Positions 1 to 10,517 of a stretch of 64,000 nucleotides of DNA are shown here, in pieces (position 1 is the first letter of the stretch; each line of letters starts with the position of its first letter). The notes below the pieces were generated by a model. The model did no database searches and was not told where the DNA came from. It saw only the letters and a list, made by a program, of their open reading frames with translations. This DNA is from Rhodoferax sp. (GTDB lineage Bacteria > Pseudomonadota > Gammaproteobacteria > Burkholderiales > Burkholderiaceae_C), in assembly GCF_028688795.1 (NCBI RefSeq), contig NZ_JAQTXM010000015.1, forward strand, positions 57,352 through 121,351, in the 5' to 3' direction. The translations under genes and the position numbers were made by a program.

Positions 1-24
1 AAAAAGCCACCTGGCAGGGTGGCT
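1..24 (-). terminator. Rho-independent terminator after proC
   Basis: Read on the minus strand, a 7-bp perfect stem (AGCCACC / GGTGGCT) is followed by a run of five T. It lies 25 bases past the proC stop codon and fits an intrinsic terminator for that gene. Confidence 0.75.
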
Positions 25-48
25 GGGGAGAGCAGATGCGACGGTTTT

Positions 49-864
49 TCAGTCTGCGCCAAATTCGTCGCCAAGTTCACGGGCGCGTTCACGTGCCGCA
101 TACATCGCATCGATGAACAGGGCGCGCACATCGTTGTCTTCCATGCTGGAAATCGCTGCAAAGGTGGTGCCGCCTTTGGATGTGACGCGCTGGCGCAGCA
201 CTTGCGGCGATTCGGTGGACGCCTGGGCCAAGGCGCTGGCGCCGGTAAACGTTGCCACGGCCAGTTGATGGGCTTGCTCACGGCTTAAGCCCATTTCAAT
301 GCCTGCCGTGGTCATGGCTTCCATGAAGTAAAACACGTAAGCCGGGCCCGAACCTGACAAGGCCGTCACCACGTCGAGCTGTTCTTCGGCATCCAGCCAG
401 AGCGATTGGCCCGTGGTGGCCATTACTTCTTCGATGAAGGCTTTGTCATTGGCCGACACGCTGTCGCGGGCATATAAGCCAGCGATGCCTTGGCCAATCA
501 GCGCCGGCGTGTTGGGCATGGCGCGCACGACGCGCTCGACACCCAGCCAGGCGGCGATGCTGTCACTGCGAATGCCTGCGGCCACGCTCAGGTGCAGGGC
601 ACCCAAAGCGTGTGGGGCAGCGGCGAGCGCGGCTTCCTTGAAGGTTTGTGGTTTGACGGCCCACACCACCAGGGCGGCATCGGCCAAAAAAGCCCCGGCC
701 TGCGCATGGGCCTCAATGCCAAAGCTCATCTGCAGTTTGTCGCGGGCCTCGTCAAAAGGTTCTACCACGTCAATTTGTTCAGGGGGCAGGCCTTGTTTGA
801 TCAGGCCGCCGATGATGGCGCTGGCCATGTTGCCCCCGCCAATGAATGCAATGCGTTTGCTCAT
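49..864 (-). CDS. proC: Pyrroline-5-carboxylate reductase
   Basis: Catalyses the last step of proline synthesis, reducing pyrroline-5-carboxylate with NAD(P)H in the cytoplasm. The 271-residue protein has the usual family length. The N-terminus carries the Rossmann motif FIGGGNMASAIIGGL (about residues 7-21). The middle has VRAMPNTPALIGQG, and the C-terminal dimerisation domain has ALSGSGPAYVF and the signature LRQRVTSKGGTT. It is a monocistronic minus-strand gene ending just before a terminator. No other proline gene is nearby. The assignment is secure from motifs. Confidence 0.96.
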   Translation of the reverse strand: MSKRIAFIGGGNMASAIIGGLIKQGLPPEQIDVVEPFDEARDKLQMSFGIEAHAQAGAFLADAALVVWAVKPQTFKEAALAAAPHALGALHLSVAAGIRSDSIAAWLGVERVVRAMPNTPALIGQGIAGLYARDSVSANDKAFIEEVMATTGQSLWLDAEEQLDVVTALSGSGPAYVFYFMEAMTTAGIEMGLSREQAHQLAVATFTGASALAQASTESPQVLRQRVTSKGGTTFAAISSMEDNDVRALFIDAMYAARERARELGDEFGAD

Positions 865-940
865 GAATTAAACACAGCGCAAAGGCTGCTCCCGCGTTGT
901 TAAGTCTGTGAGTCTAATCAACTGCGGCAACAACCAGCAC

Positions 941-2467
941 TTATTGGTCGACAGGCAGCACGGTTTGTCGCACCGCGTGCTCCCAGCGAGCCATGTGTTC
1001 TTGTGCGCGTTCGGGGGCCAAGGTGGGTAAAAAGCGCCGCTCGGTTTGCCACAAGGCAGTGAGCTCATCGGTGCTGCGGTAAACCCCGGTGGCCAGGCCG
1101 GCCAGGTAGGCCGCACCGAGCGCCGTGGTTTCGGTCACTGCCGGGCGCACCACTGGAATGCCCAGCAGGTCGGCCTGGAATTGCATCAACAGGTTGTTCA
1201 CACACGCGCCACCATCGACCCGCAACTCAGACACCGCGACGCCGCCGGCCGCAATGGCGTCGCGACTCATGGCCTGCAGCAGGGCGGCACTTTGAAACGC
1301 AATGCTCTCCAGGGCGGCCCGGGCAATGTGCGCCAATGTGCTGCCCCGGCTCAAACCGGTGATGGAGCCGCGGGCATCCGGCTTCCAATAAGGCGCGCCC
1401 AGGCCGGTAAAGGCCGGCACGACCATCACGCCACCGGCATCGGGCACACTTTCGGCGAGCGCCTGCACCTCGGCACTGCTGGGAATGGCTTGCAGCCCAT
1501 CGCGCAGCCACTGCACCACGGCACCGCCAACAAACACGCTGCCTTCCATGGCGAATTCGGGCTGCGCTGTGGCTTGCGCTGCGCTGGTGGTGATCAGTCC
1601 GTTGGTCGAGGTTTGAAAGCTGTGGCCGGTGTGCATCAGCATGAAGCAACCCGTCCCATAAGTGTTTTTCACCATGCCGGGTTTGAAACAAGCTTGGCCA
1701 AACAGGGCGCTTTGCTGGTCGCCAGCCACGCCGCCAATCGGAATCTCGGCGCCAAGCAGGTCTGCACTGACGGTGCCAAACAGGCTGCTGGAGGCCTGCA
1801 CCTTGGGTAGCAGGCTGCCGGGAATGTCCAGCGTCTGCAGCAGTTTGCCGTCCCATTGGTTGGTGTGCACGTTGAACAGCATGGTGCGCGAGGCGTTGCT
1901 GACATCTGTGGCGTGAACCGCTTGGGCGCGGGTGCGCTCATTGGCTCCGCCAGTGAGTTGCCAGATCAGCCAGCTGTCTACCGTGCCAAACAGCAAATCT
2001 CCTTGCGCTGCTTGCTGACGTGCACCGCTCACGTTGTCCAGAATCCATTTGAGCTTGGTGCCGGAGAAGTAGGCGTCGAGCAACAAACCGGTTTTGGCCT
2101 GGATGCTGGCTGCCAAGCCGCCTACACGCAAAGCCACGCAGGTGGGCTCGGTACGCCGGTCTTGCCAGACGATGGCGTTGTGAATTGGCAGGCCCGTCTT
2201 GCGGTGCCAGACTACCGTGGTTTCGCGCTGGTTGGTAACCCCCAGGGCTTTGATTTGCCGGGCTTGAAGGCCCGCCTTGGCCAGCACCTCGCGCGCCGTG
2301 GTGAGTTGCGCGCGCCAGATTTCCAGCGGGTCATGTTCGACCCAACCCGGCTGCGGGTAAATCTGGTTAAGTTCCTGTTGCGCCATGGCAATGAGCTGGC
2401 CATCTTGGTCAAACACAATGCTGCGTGAACTGGAAGTGCCTTGGTCTAGAGCAAGCAGGTAGGTCAT
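941..2467 (-). CDS. glpK: Glycerol kinase
   Basis: Phosphorylates glycerol to sn-glycerol-3-phosphate with ATP, trapping it in the cytoplasm. The 508-residue product has the FGGY-kinase ATP-binding start [16 protein letters not shown], then [11 protein letters not shown], the [16 protein letters not shown] segment and the C-terminal [17 protein letters not shown] region. An ORF extension of 13 codons exists upstream, but the internal ATG was chosen because an AGGAC ribosome site precedes it and homology begins there. It is transcribed divergently from glpD, 54 bp apart, so the two may share a control region. No glpF or glpR is visible in the window. Confidence 0.96.
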   Translation of the reverse strand: MTYLLALDQGTSSSRSIVFDQDGQLIAMAQQELNQIYPQPGWVEHDPLEIWRAQLTTAREVLAKAGLQARQIKALGVTNQRETTVVWHRKTGLPIHNAIVWQDRRTEPTCVALRVGGLAASIQAKTGLLLDAYFSGTKLKWILDNVSGARQQAAQGDLLFGTVDSWLIWQLTGGANERTRAQAVHATDVSNASRTMLFNVHTNQWDGKLLQTLDIPGSLLPKVQASSSLFGTVSADLLGAEIPIGGVAGDQQSALFGQACFKPGMVKNTYGTGCFMLMHTGHSFQTSTNGLITTSAAQATAQPEFAMEGSVFVGGAVVQWLRDGLQAIPSSAEVQALAESVPDAGGVMVVPAFTGLGAPYWKPDARGSITGLSRGSTLAHIARAALESIAFQSAALLQAMSRDAIAAGGVAVSELRVDGGACVNNLLMQFQADLLGIPVVRPAVTETTALGAAYLAGLATGVYRSTDELTALWQTERRFLPTLAPERAQEHMARWEHAVRQTVLPVDQ

Positions 2468-2521
2468 GGGTGTCCTGAACTGGCGAATAATGGGGTGGTT
2501 TGTCACCCAAGTGAATCACAC

Positions 2522-4138
2522 ATGCCCACTTTACCCCAAGCGATTGCCACCGACCGTGCGCAACTGACGGCGCGTCTGGCCGAGCCGTGTCACTATGACA
2601 TTGCAGTGGTGGGTGGTGGCGCCACCGGTTTGGGCATAGCGCTGGATGCGGCCGCACGGGGCTTGCGCGTGGTGCTGATGGAGGCTTACGATTTCGCCAA
2701 AGGTACCTCGTCGCGCTCCACCAAACTGGTGCACGGGGGCGTGCGTTATTTGGCCCAAGGCAATATTTCATTGGTGCGCGAAGCATTGCATGAACGCACC
2801 TTGCTGCTCAAAAATGCACCGCATCTGGCGCAACCCCTGCCCTTTGTCATGCCCACTTACCAATGGTGGGAGGCTCCCTTTTATGGGGTCGGCCTGAAAA
2901 TGTATGACGCGCTGGCAGGCAGCGCGGGATTGGGTCGCACTGAGTTTTTAAGCCGCCGCGAGACGTCGGCGCATTTGCCCATGGTGCGCATAGCGGGGCT
3001 CAAAGGCGGCGTCAAGTATTGGGATGGCCAGTTCAATGACGCACGCATGGCGCTGGCATTGGCGCGGACCGCAGCGGCACATGGCGCTTTGCTGGTGAAC
3101 TATTGCCGGGCAACCAGTCTGGTCCATGAGGGTGGCCGGGTGGTCGGCGTGAATTGCGAAGACCAGCTCACAGGAAAGGCTCACGCCATCGCGTGTGGCT
3201 GTGTGGTGAATGCCACGGGCGTGTGGGTTGATGAGCTGCGCCGCCAGGATGGCACAGCAATAGGCGAGCCAGACGGCAAAAAGACGCAGCCCATGGTGGC
3301 CCCCAGCCAAGGTGTCCATATGGTGGTTGACCGGAAATTTCTGGGCGGAAATACCGCTCTGATGGTGCCAAAGACTGCAGATGGACGTGTGCTGTTTGCT
3401 GTGCCGTGGTTGGGCAAAGTCATTCTGGGCACCACCGACACGCCGCGCCATGACCTGGCCGTGGAGCCGGGGCCATTTGCGGACGAGATTGAATTCATCC
3501 TGAACGAATCGGCGCGGTATTTGCGTCGTGCGCCAACCCGTGCCGACGTTAAAAGCGTTTGGGTGGGCTTGCGCCCGTTGGTCAAGCCGCCAGATGATGA
3601 GGGTGACAACACCAAGGGCCTGAGTCGGGAGCACACGATATTGGTGGGCCGCAGTGGGTTGGTCACCGTTACGGGTGGCAAGTGGACCACCTATCGGGCC
3701 ATGGCTGAAGATGTGCTGGCGCAATGCACCACGCATGGCCTGATCAAATCGACCGCTTGTGGGTTAACAGAAAACCTTCGCTTGGTGGGCGCCGGTGCTA
3801 CCGGGGTTTGTGTGATTCCCTTGCATGAGCCAGAAGGTTGGCATTCGTACGGCGCAGAGCAGGACAGGGTACGCACATTGCCGGGTGCTGATCGTTGGCT
3901 TTGCAATGGGCTGTCTGAGAGCATGGTGCGATTTGCCGCGCGATATGAGTACGCCATCAAGGTGGAAGATGTGCTGGCCCGAAGAAGCCGGCTGTTGTTT
4001 CTTGATGCGCGACTCGCGGGCCAACTGGCGGGCGATGTCGCCAACATCTTGCAGGATGAGACGGGGGTGGATCCAGATCAAGAGGGGTTCGATCACCTGT
4101 GGCCAAACTATTTGACAAGTGCAACCGAAAAAGTTTGA
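2522..4138 (+). CDS. glpD: Aerobic glycerol-3-phosphate dehydrogenase
   Basis: FAD-dependent membrane-associated enzyme oxidising glycerol-3-phosphate to dihydroxyacetone phosphate and passing electrons to quinone. The 538-residue protein begins with the dinucleotide fold VVGGGATGLGIALDAAARG and the FAD signature KGTSSRSTKLVHGGVRYL (about residues 50-68), typical of GlpD. The ATG at 2522 is preferred over an ATG 27 bases upstream because homology starts there; its ribosome site is weak. It pairs with the divergent glpK for glycerol catabolism. The -35 box of the ribosomal operon promoter overlaps its stop codon. Confidence 0.95.
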   Translation: MPTLPQAIATDRAQLTARLAEPCHYDIAVVGGGATGLGIALDAAARGLRVVLMEAYDFAKGTSSRSTKLVHGGVRYLAQGNISLVREALHERTLLLKNAPHLAQPLPFVMPTYQWWEAPFYGVGLKMYDALAGSAGLGRTEFLSRRETSAHLPMVRIAGLKGGVKYWDGQFNDARMALALARTAAAHGALLVNYCRATSLVHEGGRVVGVNCEDQLTGKAHAIACGCVVNATGVWVDELRRQDGTAIGEPDGKKTQPMVAPSQGVHMVVDRKFLGGNTALMVPKTADGRVLFAVPWLGKVILGTTDTPRHDLAVEPGPFADEIEFILNESARYLRRAPTRADVKSVWVGLRPLVKPPDDEGDNTKGLSREHTILVGRSGLVTVTGGKWTTYRAMAEDVLAQCTTHGLIKSTACGLTENLRLVGAGATGVCVIPLHEPEGWHSYGAEQDRVRTLPGADRWLCNGLSESMVRFAARYEYAIKVEDVLARRSRLLFLDARLAGQLAGDVANILQDETGVDPDQEGFDHLWPNYLTSATEKV

Positions 4139-4163
4139 TCAAGCTTCATTTTTGCTGCATAAT
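4135..4163 (+). promoter_or_regulatory. Sigma-70 promoter of the spc-alpha ribosomal operon
   Basis: TTGATC at 4135-4140 and CATAAT at 4158-4163 are separated by exactly 17 bases, close to the sigma-70 consensus. It lies about 150 bp before rplN and partly within the glpD stop codon. This is the only good promoter seen before the 9-kb operon. A small hairpin (CTTCG / CGAAG) follows at about 4172-4188 in the leader. Confidence 0.65.
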
Positions 4164-4309
4164 ACAAGGCTTCGCGTTAAAAACGAAGTGTCTGCCCAAA
4201 GCTAGCAATGTGAGTGGTTCATATTGTGAGTAACGGGCCCAAGACTGACTGATGTGGCAGTTTGCGTTGTGCAAACTGATTTTTTCAGTGCAAGTTGGGA
4301 ATTAAACAA

Positions 4310-4678
4310 ATGATCCAAACCGAATCTCGACTCGAAGTCGCCGACAACACCGGTGCGAAGTCCGTTCTGTGCATCAAGGTGCTGGGCGGATCTAAACGTC
4401 GCTACGCCAGCGTAGGCGACATTATCAAAGTGAGCATCAAAGAAGCTGCGCCCCGTGGACGCGTCAAAAAAGGCGATGTATACAGTGCTGTGGTGGTTCG
4501 TACTGCCAAGGGCATTCGTCGCAGTGACGGTTCCTTGGTGAAGTTTGATGGCAATGCAGCAGTGTTGCTCAATGCCAAGCTCGAGCCTATTGGCACTCGC
4601 ATCTTTGGGCCAGTGACGCGTGAATTGCGCACTGAAAAGTTCATGAAGATCGTGTCTTTGGCACCTGAAGTTTTGTAA
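4310..4678 (+). CDS. rplN: 50S ribosomal protein L14
   Basis: Binds 23S rRNA near the subunit interface and contacts L19. The 122-residue protein starts [17 protein letters not shown], the standard L14 start, so the ATG five codons further upstream is not used. It has the [17 protein letters not shown] segment typical of the family. It is the first gene of this operon. The S10-cluster genes that precede rplN in many bacteria are absent here and are replaced by glpD. Confidence 0.98.
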   Translation: MIQTESRLEVADNTGAKSVLCIKVLGGSKRRYASVGDIIKVSIKEAAPRGRVKKGDVYSAVVVRTAKGIRRSDGSLVKFDGNAAVLLNAKLEPIGTRIFGPVTRELRTEKFMKIVSLAPEVL

Positions 4679-4687
4679 GGACATCAC

Positions 4688-5008
4688 ATGAACAAAATTC
4701 GCAAAGGCGACAATGTGATCGTGCTCACTGGGCGCGATAAAGGCAAGCGCGGCATAGTTGCTTCGCGCAAAGATGATTCGCACCTGATGGTTGAAGGTGT
4801 CAATATCGTCAAGAAGCATGCCAAGCCAAACCCCATGAAGGGTGAGGCAGGCGGCATCGTTGAGAAAACCATGGCTATTCACCAATCCAATGTTGCGATC
4901 TTCAATGTGGCAACTGGTAAGGCTGACCGCGTGGGTATCAAATTGCAGGCTGATGGCAAGCGCGTTCGCGTTTACAAGTCAAGCGGCGAAGAAATCAAGG
5001 TGGCATGA
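4688..5008 (+). CDS. rplX: 50S ribosomal protein L24
   Basis: Assembly-initiator protein binding the 5' domain of 23S rRNA. The 106-residue product begins with a KOW motif ([19 protein letters not shown]). It is separated from rplN by 9 bp with a GGACA ribosome site. Its stop codon overlaps an ATG of the next gene region (GCATGA). Confidence 0.98.
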   Translation: MNKIRKGDNVIVLTGRDKGKRGIVASRKDDSHLMVEGVNIVKKHAKPNPMKGEAGGIVEKTMAIHQSNVAIFNVATGKADRVGIKLQADGKRVRVYKSSGEEIKVA

Positions 5009-5010
5009 AC

Positions 5011-5550
5011 ATGGCTCGTTTGCAACAACTCTTTCGTGAAAAACTGGCGCCAGAACTGATTGCCAAATTTGGCTACAAGTCTCCGATGCAAGTGCCTCGT
5101 CTGACGAAGATCACGCTCAATATGGGTGTGAGTGAAGCAGTGGCTGACAAAAAAGTCATGGATCACGCAGTCAGTGATTTGACAAAAATCGCAGGTCAAA
5201 AACCTGTGGTCACCATGTCAAAGAAAGCTATTGCTGGTTTCAAGATCCGTGAAAACCAAGCAATCGGTTGCATGGTAACCCTGCGTGGTGCTCAGATGTA
5301 TGAGTTCCTGGATCGCTTTGTTACTGTCGCTTTGCCTCGGGTGCGTGACTTTCGTGGTATCTCCGGTCGTTCATTTGACGGCCGCGGTAACTACAACGTA
5401 GGCGTCAAAGAGCAAATTATTTTCCCTGAAATTGAATACGACAAGGTTGACGCCTTGCGTGGTCTCAATATCAGTATCACGACAACGGCCAAGACTGATG
5501 ACGAGTGCAAAGCGCTTCTCGCTGGTTTCCGTTTCCCCTTCAAGAACTGA
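5011..5550 (+). CDS. rplE: 50S ribosomal protein L5
   Basis: Binds 5S rRNA and forms part of the central protuberance, contacting P-site tRNA. The 179-residue form starts [12 protein letters not shown]. Another ATG two codons earlier overlaps the rplX stop codon, but the AAGGTGG ribosome site is spaced correctly only for the ATG at 5011. Typical motifs are [13 protein letters not shown] and the C-terminal [17 protein letters not shown]. Confidence 0.97.
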   Translation: MARLQQLFREKLAPELIAKFGYKSPMQVPRLTKITLNMGVSEAVADKKVMDHAVSDLTKIAGQKPVVTMSKKAIAGFKIRENQAIGCMVTLRGAQMYEFLDRFVTVALPRVRDFRGISGRSFDGRGNYNVGVKEQIIFPEIEYDKVDALRGLNISITTTAKTDDECKALLAGFRFPFKN

Positions 5551-5558
5551 GGTGACCT

Positions 5559-5864
5559 GTGGCTAAGATGGCTTTGATACAGCGCGAGCTCAAGAGAGAC
5601 AAACTGGTTGCCAAGTACGCAAAAAAACATGCGGAATTGAAGGCGATTTCAACCAGTGCCAAGCATACCGAAGAAGAGCGCGCAGCGGCTCGTCTGGGTC
5701 TGCAGTTGTTGCCTCGCAACGCAAACCCGACTCGCCAGCGTAACCGTTGTGCGATCACCGGTCGTCCACGTGGCACATTCCAGCATTTTGGCCTGGCACG
5801 TGCAAAGATTCGCGAAATGGCGTTTGCTGGTGAAATACCCGGCATCGTCAAGGCTAGCTGGTAA
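5559..5864 (+). CDS. rpsN: 30S ribosomal protein S14, zinc-free form
   Basis: Assembles into the head of the 30S subunit near the A site. The 101-residue protein uses a GTG start ([15 protein letters not shown]), matching the family start. It lacks the paired CxxC motifs of the short zinc-binding S14, so it is the long C-minus type usual in proteobacteria. The conserved core [21 protein letters not shown] is present. Confidence 0.98.
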   Translation: MAKMALIQRELKRDKLVAKYAKKHAELKAISTSAKHTEEERAAARLGLQLLPRNANPTRQRNRCAITGRPRGTFQHFGLARAKIREMAFAGEIPGIVKASW

Positions 5865-5882
5865 TCGGCAGGAGAAATAGAT

Positions 5883-6278
5883 ATGAGCATGAGTGATCCG
5901 ATCGCCGACCTGCTGACACGCATTCGAAATGCGCAAATGGTTGCAAAAACATCTGTTCGTGTACCTTCATCCAAAGTGAAGATCGCGATTACCCAAGTCT
6001 TGCAAGACGAAGGTTATATCGATGGCTTCAAAGTAGTCACAGTCGACGGCAAGTCCGAGCTGGAAATCGCTTTGAAGTACTACGCCGGCCGTCCAGTGAT
6101 TGAGCGCATTGAGCGTGTCAGTCGCCCGGGCCTGCGGGTGTACCGCGGCAGCGATGCCATTCCACAAGTTCAAAACGGTCTTGGTGTGGCAATTGTCACA
6201 ACGCCCAAGGGTGTGATGACTGATCGCAAAGCGCGCGCTACCGGTGTCGGTGGTGAAGTGCTCTGCTACGTCGCTTAA
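5883..6278 (+). CDS. rpsH: 30S ribosomal protein S8
   Basis: Binds the central domain of 16S rRNA, and in E. coli it also represses the spc operon by binding its mRNA. The 131-residue protein begins [18 protein letters not shown] with a good AGGAGA ribosome site. The C-terminal signature [21 protein letters not shown] is intact. Whether it self-regulates this operon cannot be seen from the sequence alone. Confidence 0.98.
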   Translation: MSMSDPIADLLTRIRNAQMVAKTSVRVPSSKVKIAITQVLQDEGYIDGFKVVTVDGKSELEIALKYYAGRPVIERIERVSRPGLRVYRGSDAIPQVQNGLGVAIVTTPKGVMTDRKARATGVGGEVLCYVA

Positions 6279-6304
6279 CGCGTGGCATTGAGGAGAAACA
6301 TAAG

Positions 6305-6838
6305 ATGTCCCGTATAGCAAAAATGCCCGTCACAATTCCTGCTGGAGTGGATGTGACGATGAATGACCAAAGCTTGACTGTCAAAGGCGCCGGTGGCGTC
6401 CTGTCGTTGACTCAAAACGCTCTCGTCAAGATTACAACCGATGCTGGCAAGCTGAATTTTTCGGCTGCCAACGAGTCGAGGGAAGCAGACGCGATGGCTG
6501 GTACTTTGCGTCAACTGGTCAACAACATGGTTGTCGGCGTGACCAAAGGATTTGAGAAAAAGTTGACATTGATTGGTGTGGGCTACAAAGCGCAGGCTCA
6601 AGCCAACAAACTCAATCTGACAGTCGGTTACTCACACCCTGTCAACAAGGAAATGCCTGAAGGCATTACTGTGACTACCCCAACACCAACCGAGGTGCTC
6701 ATCAAGGGCGCTGACCGTCAGCGTGTGGGTCAGGTGGCTGCTGAAATTCGTGCGATCCGACCTCCTGAGCCTTACAAAGGCAAGGGCATTCGTTATTCAG
6801 ACGAAAAAGTCGCGATCAAAGAAACCAAGAAGAAATAA
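6305..6838 (+). CDS. rplF: 50S ribosomal protein L6
   Basis: Two-domain protein near the GTPase centre of the 50S subunit. It is 177 residues long, with the duplicated alpha/beta fold. It contains [21 protein letters not shown] in the middle and the C-terminal signature [16 protein letters not shown]. Spacing to rpsH is 26 bp, and a GAGGAG ribosome site precedes it. Confidence 0.98.
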   Translation: MSRIAKMPVTIPAGVDVTMNDQSLTVKGAGGVLSLTQNALVKITTDAGKLNFSAANESREADAMAGTLRQLVNNMVVGVTKGFEKKLTLIGVGYKAQAQANKLNLTVGYSHPVNKEMPEGITVTTPTPTEVLIKGADRQRVGQVAAEIRAIRPPEPYKGKGIRYSDEKVAIKETKKK

Positions 6839-6849
6839 GGATCTGCATC

Positions 6850-7215
6850 ATGTTGAGCAAAAAAGAGCAGCGTCTTCGCAGAGCCCGTCAAACACGTATC
6901 CGCATCGCAAACCAGGGTGTGGCACGTTTGACGGTCAATCGTACCAATTTGCACATTTACGCCAGTGTAATTTCTGGCGATGGCTCCAAAGTATTGGCAA
7001 CAGCCTCTACTGCAGAGGCCGATGTGCGTCAATCATTGGGTGGTTCCGGCAAGGGCGGCAACGTAGCTGCTGCCCAAGTCATAGGTAAGCGTTTGGCTGA
7101 AAAGGCAAAGGCTGTTGGTGTTGAAAAAGTAGCGTTTGATCGTGCAGGGTTTGCGTACCATGGCCGCGTGAAAGCGCTGGCTGATGCGGCACGTGAAGCT
7201 GGCTTGCAGTTCTAA
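6850..7215 (+). CDS. rplR: 50S ribosomal protein L18
   Basis: Binds 5S rRNA together with L5. It is 121 residues long, with the basic N-terminus [17 protein letters not shown] and the C-terminal core [26 protein letters not shown]. It follows rplF after 11 bp in the canonical order. Confidence 0.98.
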   Translation: MLSKKEQRLRRARQTRIRIANQGVARLTVNRTNLHIYASVISGDGSKVLATASTAEADVRQSLGGSGKGGNVAAAQVIGKRLAEKAKAVGVEKVAFDRAGFAYHGRVKALADAAREAGLQF

Positions 7216-7232
7216 GCAGATCGGAAAATAAG

Positions 7233-7757
7233 ATGGCTAAAGTACAAGCAAAAATGCAAGGTAAGGCTGAAGGGCCTGAAGACGGTCTGCGCGAAAAAAT
7301 GATCGCGATCAACCGGGTCACCAAAGTGGTGAAGGGTGGTCGGATTCTTGGTTTTGCCGCACTGACAGTTGTTGGTGATGGTGACGGCACCGTTGGTATG
7401 GGTAAGGGAAAATCGAAAGAAGTTCCTGCAGCCGTACAAAAAGCAATGGAAGAAGCACGTCGCAACATGGCCAAGATGTCGCTCAAGAATGGTTCTATTC
7501 ACCACAAGGTGATGGGTCACCATGGCGCAGCATCTGTGATGGTCGCTCCAGCGCCCAAAGGTACTGGCATCATTGCCGGTGGCCCAATGCGCGCTGTGTT
7601 TGAAGTGGTTGGCATCACCGATATCGTGGCAAAGAGCCATGGTTCTTCAAACCCGTACAACATGGTCCGCGCGACGTTAGACGCGCTCTCTCATGCGACA
7701 ACGCCTTCAGTGGTTGCTGCGAAACGCGGCAAGACAGTTGAAGAACTGTTCGCTTAA
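7233..7757 (+). CDS. rpsE: 30S ribosomal protein S5
   Basis: Contributes to decoding fidelity and mRNA helicase activity of the 30S subunit. The 174-residue protein has the double-stranded-RNA-binding fold with [21 protein letters not shown] (about residues 21-41) and the C-terminal [15 protein letters not shown]. The spectinomycin loop region appears ordinary. It is followed 15 bp later by rpmD. Confidence 0.98.
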   Translation: MAKVQAKMQGKAEGPEDGLREKMIAINRVTKVVKGGRILGFAALTVVGDGDGTVGMGKGKSKEVPAAVQKAMEEARRNMAKMSLKNGSIHHKVMGHHGAASVMVAPAPKGTGIIAGGPMRAVFEVVGITDIVAKSHGSSNPYNMVRATLDALSHATTPSVVAAKRGKTVEELFA

Positions 7758-7772
7758 TTGGAGTCCCTAGAA

Positions 7773-7955
7773 ATGACAACGCAAAAGAAAGTCACCGTGA
7801 AGCTGGTGCGTAGCCCAATCGGCTGCGCCGAGTCTCACCGTGCAACTGTTCGCGGTTTGGGCTTGCGCAAAATGCACAGCACAAGCGAATTGGTTGATAC
7901 GCCTGAAGTGCGCGGCATGATCAATAAGATCAGCTATCTGGTTAAAGTGCTTTAA
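7773..7955 (+). CDS. rpmD: 50S ribosomal protein L30
   Basis: Small 60-residue 50S protein. The ATG at 7773 ([17 protein letters not shown]) was chosen because a GGAG ribosome site at 7760 is well spaced and the family starts here; the earlier in-frame ATG lies directly at the rpsE stop. It contains the signature [15 protein letters not shown] and ends in ISYLVKVL. Confidence 0.97.
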   Translation: MTTQKKVTVKLVRSPIGCAESHRATVRGLGLRKMHSTSELVDTPEVRGMINKISYLVKVL

Positions 7956-7965
7956 GAGGTAAATG

Positions 7966-8397
7966 ATGGAACTTAATGGCATTAAGCCGGCTGACGGCGC
8001 AAAACATTACAAACGACGCGTGGGTCGTGGCATCGGCTCAGGCATCGGTAAAACTGCGGGTCGCGGCCATAAGGGTCAAAAGTCGCGCGCTGGTGGTTAC
8101 CACAAGGTTGGTTTCGAAGGCGGTCAAATGCCTATGCAACGGCGTCTGCCTAAACGTGGTTTCAAATCTGCGTTGCTGAAATTTAATGCTGAGGTGACCC
8201 TGAGCGCACTAAATTTGTTGGATGTCTCTGACATTGATATTTTGGTGCTGAAGCAGGCTGGTTTGGTTGGTGAGCTTGCCAAGGTCGTCAAGATCATCAA
8301 GACCGGTGAAGTCACTAAGCCTTTCAAGTTGAACGGCGTCGGTGCTACAGCAGCAGCCAAAGTAGCCATTTTGGCTGCTGGTGGTAGCGTTGCTTAA
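7966..8397 (+). CDS. rplO: 50S ribosomal protein L15
   Basis: Late-assembly 50S protein of 143 residues. It begins [24 protein letters not shown], then has the glycine/lysine-rich N-terminal tail and the globular C-terminus. Two consecutive ATG codons are present; the second matches the family start. The GAGGT ribosome site is close upstream. Confidence 0.97.
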   Translation: MELNGIKPADGAKHYKRRVGRGIGSGIGKTAGRGHKGQKSRAGGYHKVGFEGGQMPMQRRLPKRGFKSALLKFNAEVTLSALNLLDVSDIDILVLKQAGLVGELAKVVKIIKTGEVTKPFKLNGVGATAAAKVAILAAGGSVA

Positions 8398-8419
8398 ATC
8401 TGATTCGGGGCGCGCGTAA

Positions 8420-9733
8420 GTGGCAACATCTAGCTCAGCACTATCGGCAAAGACCGACAAGTATGGCGACCTGCGTCGCCGACTTATCTTTTTGTTGTTG
8501 GCACTTGTGGTGTACCGGGTGGGTGCGCACATTCCTGTGCCAGGTATTGATGCGGTACAGCTGCAGCAGTTCTTCAAGGGCCAACAAGGCGGTATTTTGG
8601 GCATGTTCAACATGTTCTCGGGCGGTGCGCTGTCCCGGTTTACCATTTTCGCCCTTGGAATCATGCCGTACATCTCTGCATCGATCATCATGCAGTTACT
8701 TGGGTATGTATTGCCAGCTTTCGAGCAGTTGAAGAAAGAGGGCGAAGCAGGACGTCGCAAGATCACGCAATATACCCGCTACGGGACGCTTGGTTTAGCA
8801 TTGTTTCAGTCGCTAGGTATTGCTGTTGCTCTCGAAAGTTCAGCTGGACTGGTGATCACGCCGGGTTTTGGTTTTCGCATGACAGCGGTAGTTACGTTGA
8901 CAGCAGGCACTTTATTCTTAATGTGGCTGGGTGAGCAAATTACCGAGCGTGGTTTGGGTAACGGTATTTCCATTTTGATTTTCGGCGGTATCGCGGCAGG
9001 ATTGCCAAGTGCCATCGGTGGATTATTGGAACTGGTACGTACTGGTGCGATGAGTATCATCGTGTCGCTGCTTATAGTTGTGTTGATCGCGCTAGTTACT
9101 TACTTCGTTGTGTTCGTTGAACGGGGTCAGCGTAAGATCTTGGTCAATTACGCACGGCGGCAGGTTGGTAACAAGGTGTACGGCGGGCAATCTTCTCATT
9201 TGCCACTGAAGTTGAATATGGCCGGTGTGATTCCACCAATTTTCGCTTCATCAATCATTTTGCTACCGGCGACAGTAGTGGGTTGGTTTAGTGCAGGTGA
9301 TTCGATGCGTTGGTTAAAAGATATTGCTGGTTCGTTGACACCTGGGCAACCAATTTACGTGATGCTCTACGCTGCTGCGATTATTTTCTTCTGTTTTTTC
9401 TATACTGCTCTTGTGTTCAACAGCCGGGAAACTGCAGATAATCTAAAGAAAAGTGGCGCGTTTGTTCCGGGCATTCGGCCAGGTGATAACACTGCGAAAT
9501 ATATCGATAAGATATTGCTTCGGTTGACCTTCGTGGGTGCAATTTACATCACTTTGGTATGCTTGCTGCCTGAGTTTTTGATTCTTAAGTACAACGTGCC
9601 ATTCTATTTTGGTGGCACATCGCTGCTGATTATTGTGGTCGTGACCATGGATTTCATGGCACAGGTTCAGAACTATTTGATGTCCCAGCAATATGAGTCT
9701 TTGCTGAAAAAGGCTAACTTTAAGGCTTCTTGA
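8420..9733 (+). CDS. secY: Preprotein translocase subunit SecY
   Basis: Forms the protein-conducting channel of the Sec translocon in the inner membrane with SecE and SecG. The 437-residue protein has ten hydrophobic spans. The SecY signatures are [10 protein letters not shown] near the N-terminus, [14 protein letters not shown], and [19 protein letters not shown] in the cytoplasmic loop before TM6. The start is GTG ([21 protein letters not shown]). It sits between rplO and infA as in most spc operons. Confidence 0.98.
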   Translation: MATSSSALSAKTDKYGDLRRRLIFLLLALVVYRVGAHIPVPGIDAVQLQQFFKGQQGGILGMFNMFSGGALSRFTIFALGIMPYISASIIMQLLGYVLPAFEQLKKEGEAGRRKITQYTRYGTLGLALFQSLGIAVALESSAGLVITPGFGFRMTAVVTLTAGTLFLMWLGEQITERGLGNGISILIFGGIAAGLPSAIGGLLELVRTGAMSIIVSLLIVVLIALVTYFVVFVERGQRKILVNYARRQVGNKVYGGQSSHLPLKLNMAGVIPPIFASSIILLPATVVGWFSAGDSMRWLKDIAGSLTPGQPIYVMLYAAAIIFFCFFYTALVFNSRETADNLKKSGAFVPGIRPGDNTAKYIDKILLRLTFVGAIYITLVCLLPEFLILKYNVPFYFGGTSLLIIVVVTMDFMAQVQNYLMSQQYESLLKKANFKAS

Positions 9734-9741
9734 GGTTAAAT

Positions 9742-9960
9742 ATGGCAAAAGACGATGTAATTCAAATGCAGGGTGAGATTGTTGAGAACCTGCCAAACGC
9801 AACATTCAGGGTTAAGCTTGAAAATGGTCACATAGTCTTGGGGCATATTTCTGGAAAAATGCGAATGCATTACATTCGGATATTACCTGGTGACAAAGTT
9901 ACCGTTGAGTTGACGCCTTATGATTTGAGCCGAGCACGTATTGTGTTTCGGGCTAAGTAG
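9742..9960 (+). CDS. infA: Translation initiation factor IF-1
   Basis: S1/OB-fold factor of 72 residues binding the 30S A site during initiation. The ATG at 9742 ([20 protein letters not shown]) has a GAGGT ribosome site and matches the family start; an upstream in-frame ATG overlaps the secY stop. It contains [20 protein letters not shown] and ends in ARIVFRAK. The ribosomal-operon location is common in betaproteobacteria. Confidence 0.97.
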   Translation: MAKDDVIQMQGEIVENLPNATFRVKLENGHIVLGHISGKMRMHYIRILPGDKVTVELTPYDLSRARIVFRAK

Positions 9961-9994
9961 TTTTTATTGTTCGAGAATTGTTTAGGAGAACGCA

Positions 9995-10108
9995 ATGAAA
10001 GTTTCGGCTTCGGTAAAGAAGATTTGCCGCAATTGCAAAATTATTCGGCGTAAAGGTGTTGTGCGTGTGATCTGTACGGATCCGCGTCACAAACAGCGTC
10101 AGGGTTGA
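9995..10108 (+). CDS. rpmJ: 50S ribosomal protein L36, zinc-binding form
   Basis: Tiny 37-residue 50S protein read by eye between infA and rpsM. It starts [15 protein letters not shown] and ends [11 protein letters not shown]. Cysteines 11, 14 and 27 with histidine 32 form the CxxC...C...H zinc site, so it is the C-plus form. A TTTAGGAG ribosome site precedes the ATG. Confidence 0.96.
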   Translation: MKVSASVKKICRNCKIIRRKGVVRVICTDPRHKQRQG

Positions 10109-10132
10109 GCGCAAGAGTTATAGAGGACCAAA

Positions 10133-10498
10133 ATGGCACGTATCGCTGGTATTAATATTCCCCCGCAAAAGCATTCAGAAATTGGCTTGACCGCCATTTT
10201 TGGTGTGGGACGTAGTCGCGCTCGCAAGATTTGTGAATCTTGCGGCATTGAATACTCCAAAAAAATCAAAGACCTTACAGATCCTGAGCTTGAAAAAGTT
10301 CGTGACGAGGTCGCAAAGTTCACGATCGAGGGTGACCTTCGTCGTGAAACCACGATGAACATCAAGCGCTTGATGGACATCGGTTGTTATCGCGGTTTCC
10401 GCCATCGTCGTGGCTTGCCACTGCGGGGTCAGCGCACACGTACAAATGCACGTACGCGCAAGGGTCCTCGTAAAGCAGCAGCTTCCCTCAAGAAATAA
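10133..10498 (+). CDS. rpsM: 30S ribosomal protein S13
   Basis: Head protein of the 30S subunit contacting the 50S and P-site tRNA. The 121-residue product begins [14 protein letters not shown], has a helix-two-turn-helix core, and ends with the basic tail [18 protein letters not shown]. It opens the alpha-operon part of the cluster. Confidence 0.98.
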   Translation: MARIAGINIPPQKHSEIGLTAIFGVGRSRARKICESCGIEYSKKIKDLTDPELEKVRDEVAKFTIEGDLRRETTMNIKRLMDIGCYRGFRHRRGLPLRGQRTRTNARTRKGPRKAAASLKK

Positions 10499-10517
10499 CA
10501 GGCTCTGAAAGACCACT

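Noticed and set aside
4112..4117. TTGACA as the -35 box of the ribosomal promoter
   Set aside because: No -10 box lies 16-18 bases downstream; the TTGATC at 4135 with CATAAT fits better.
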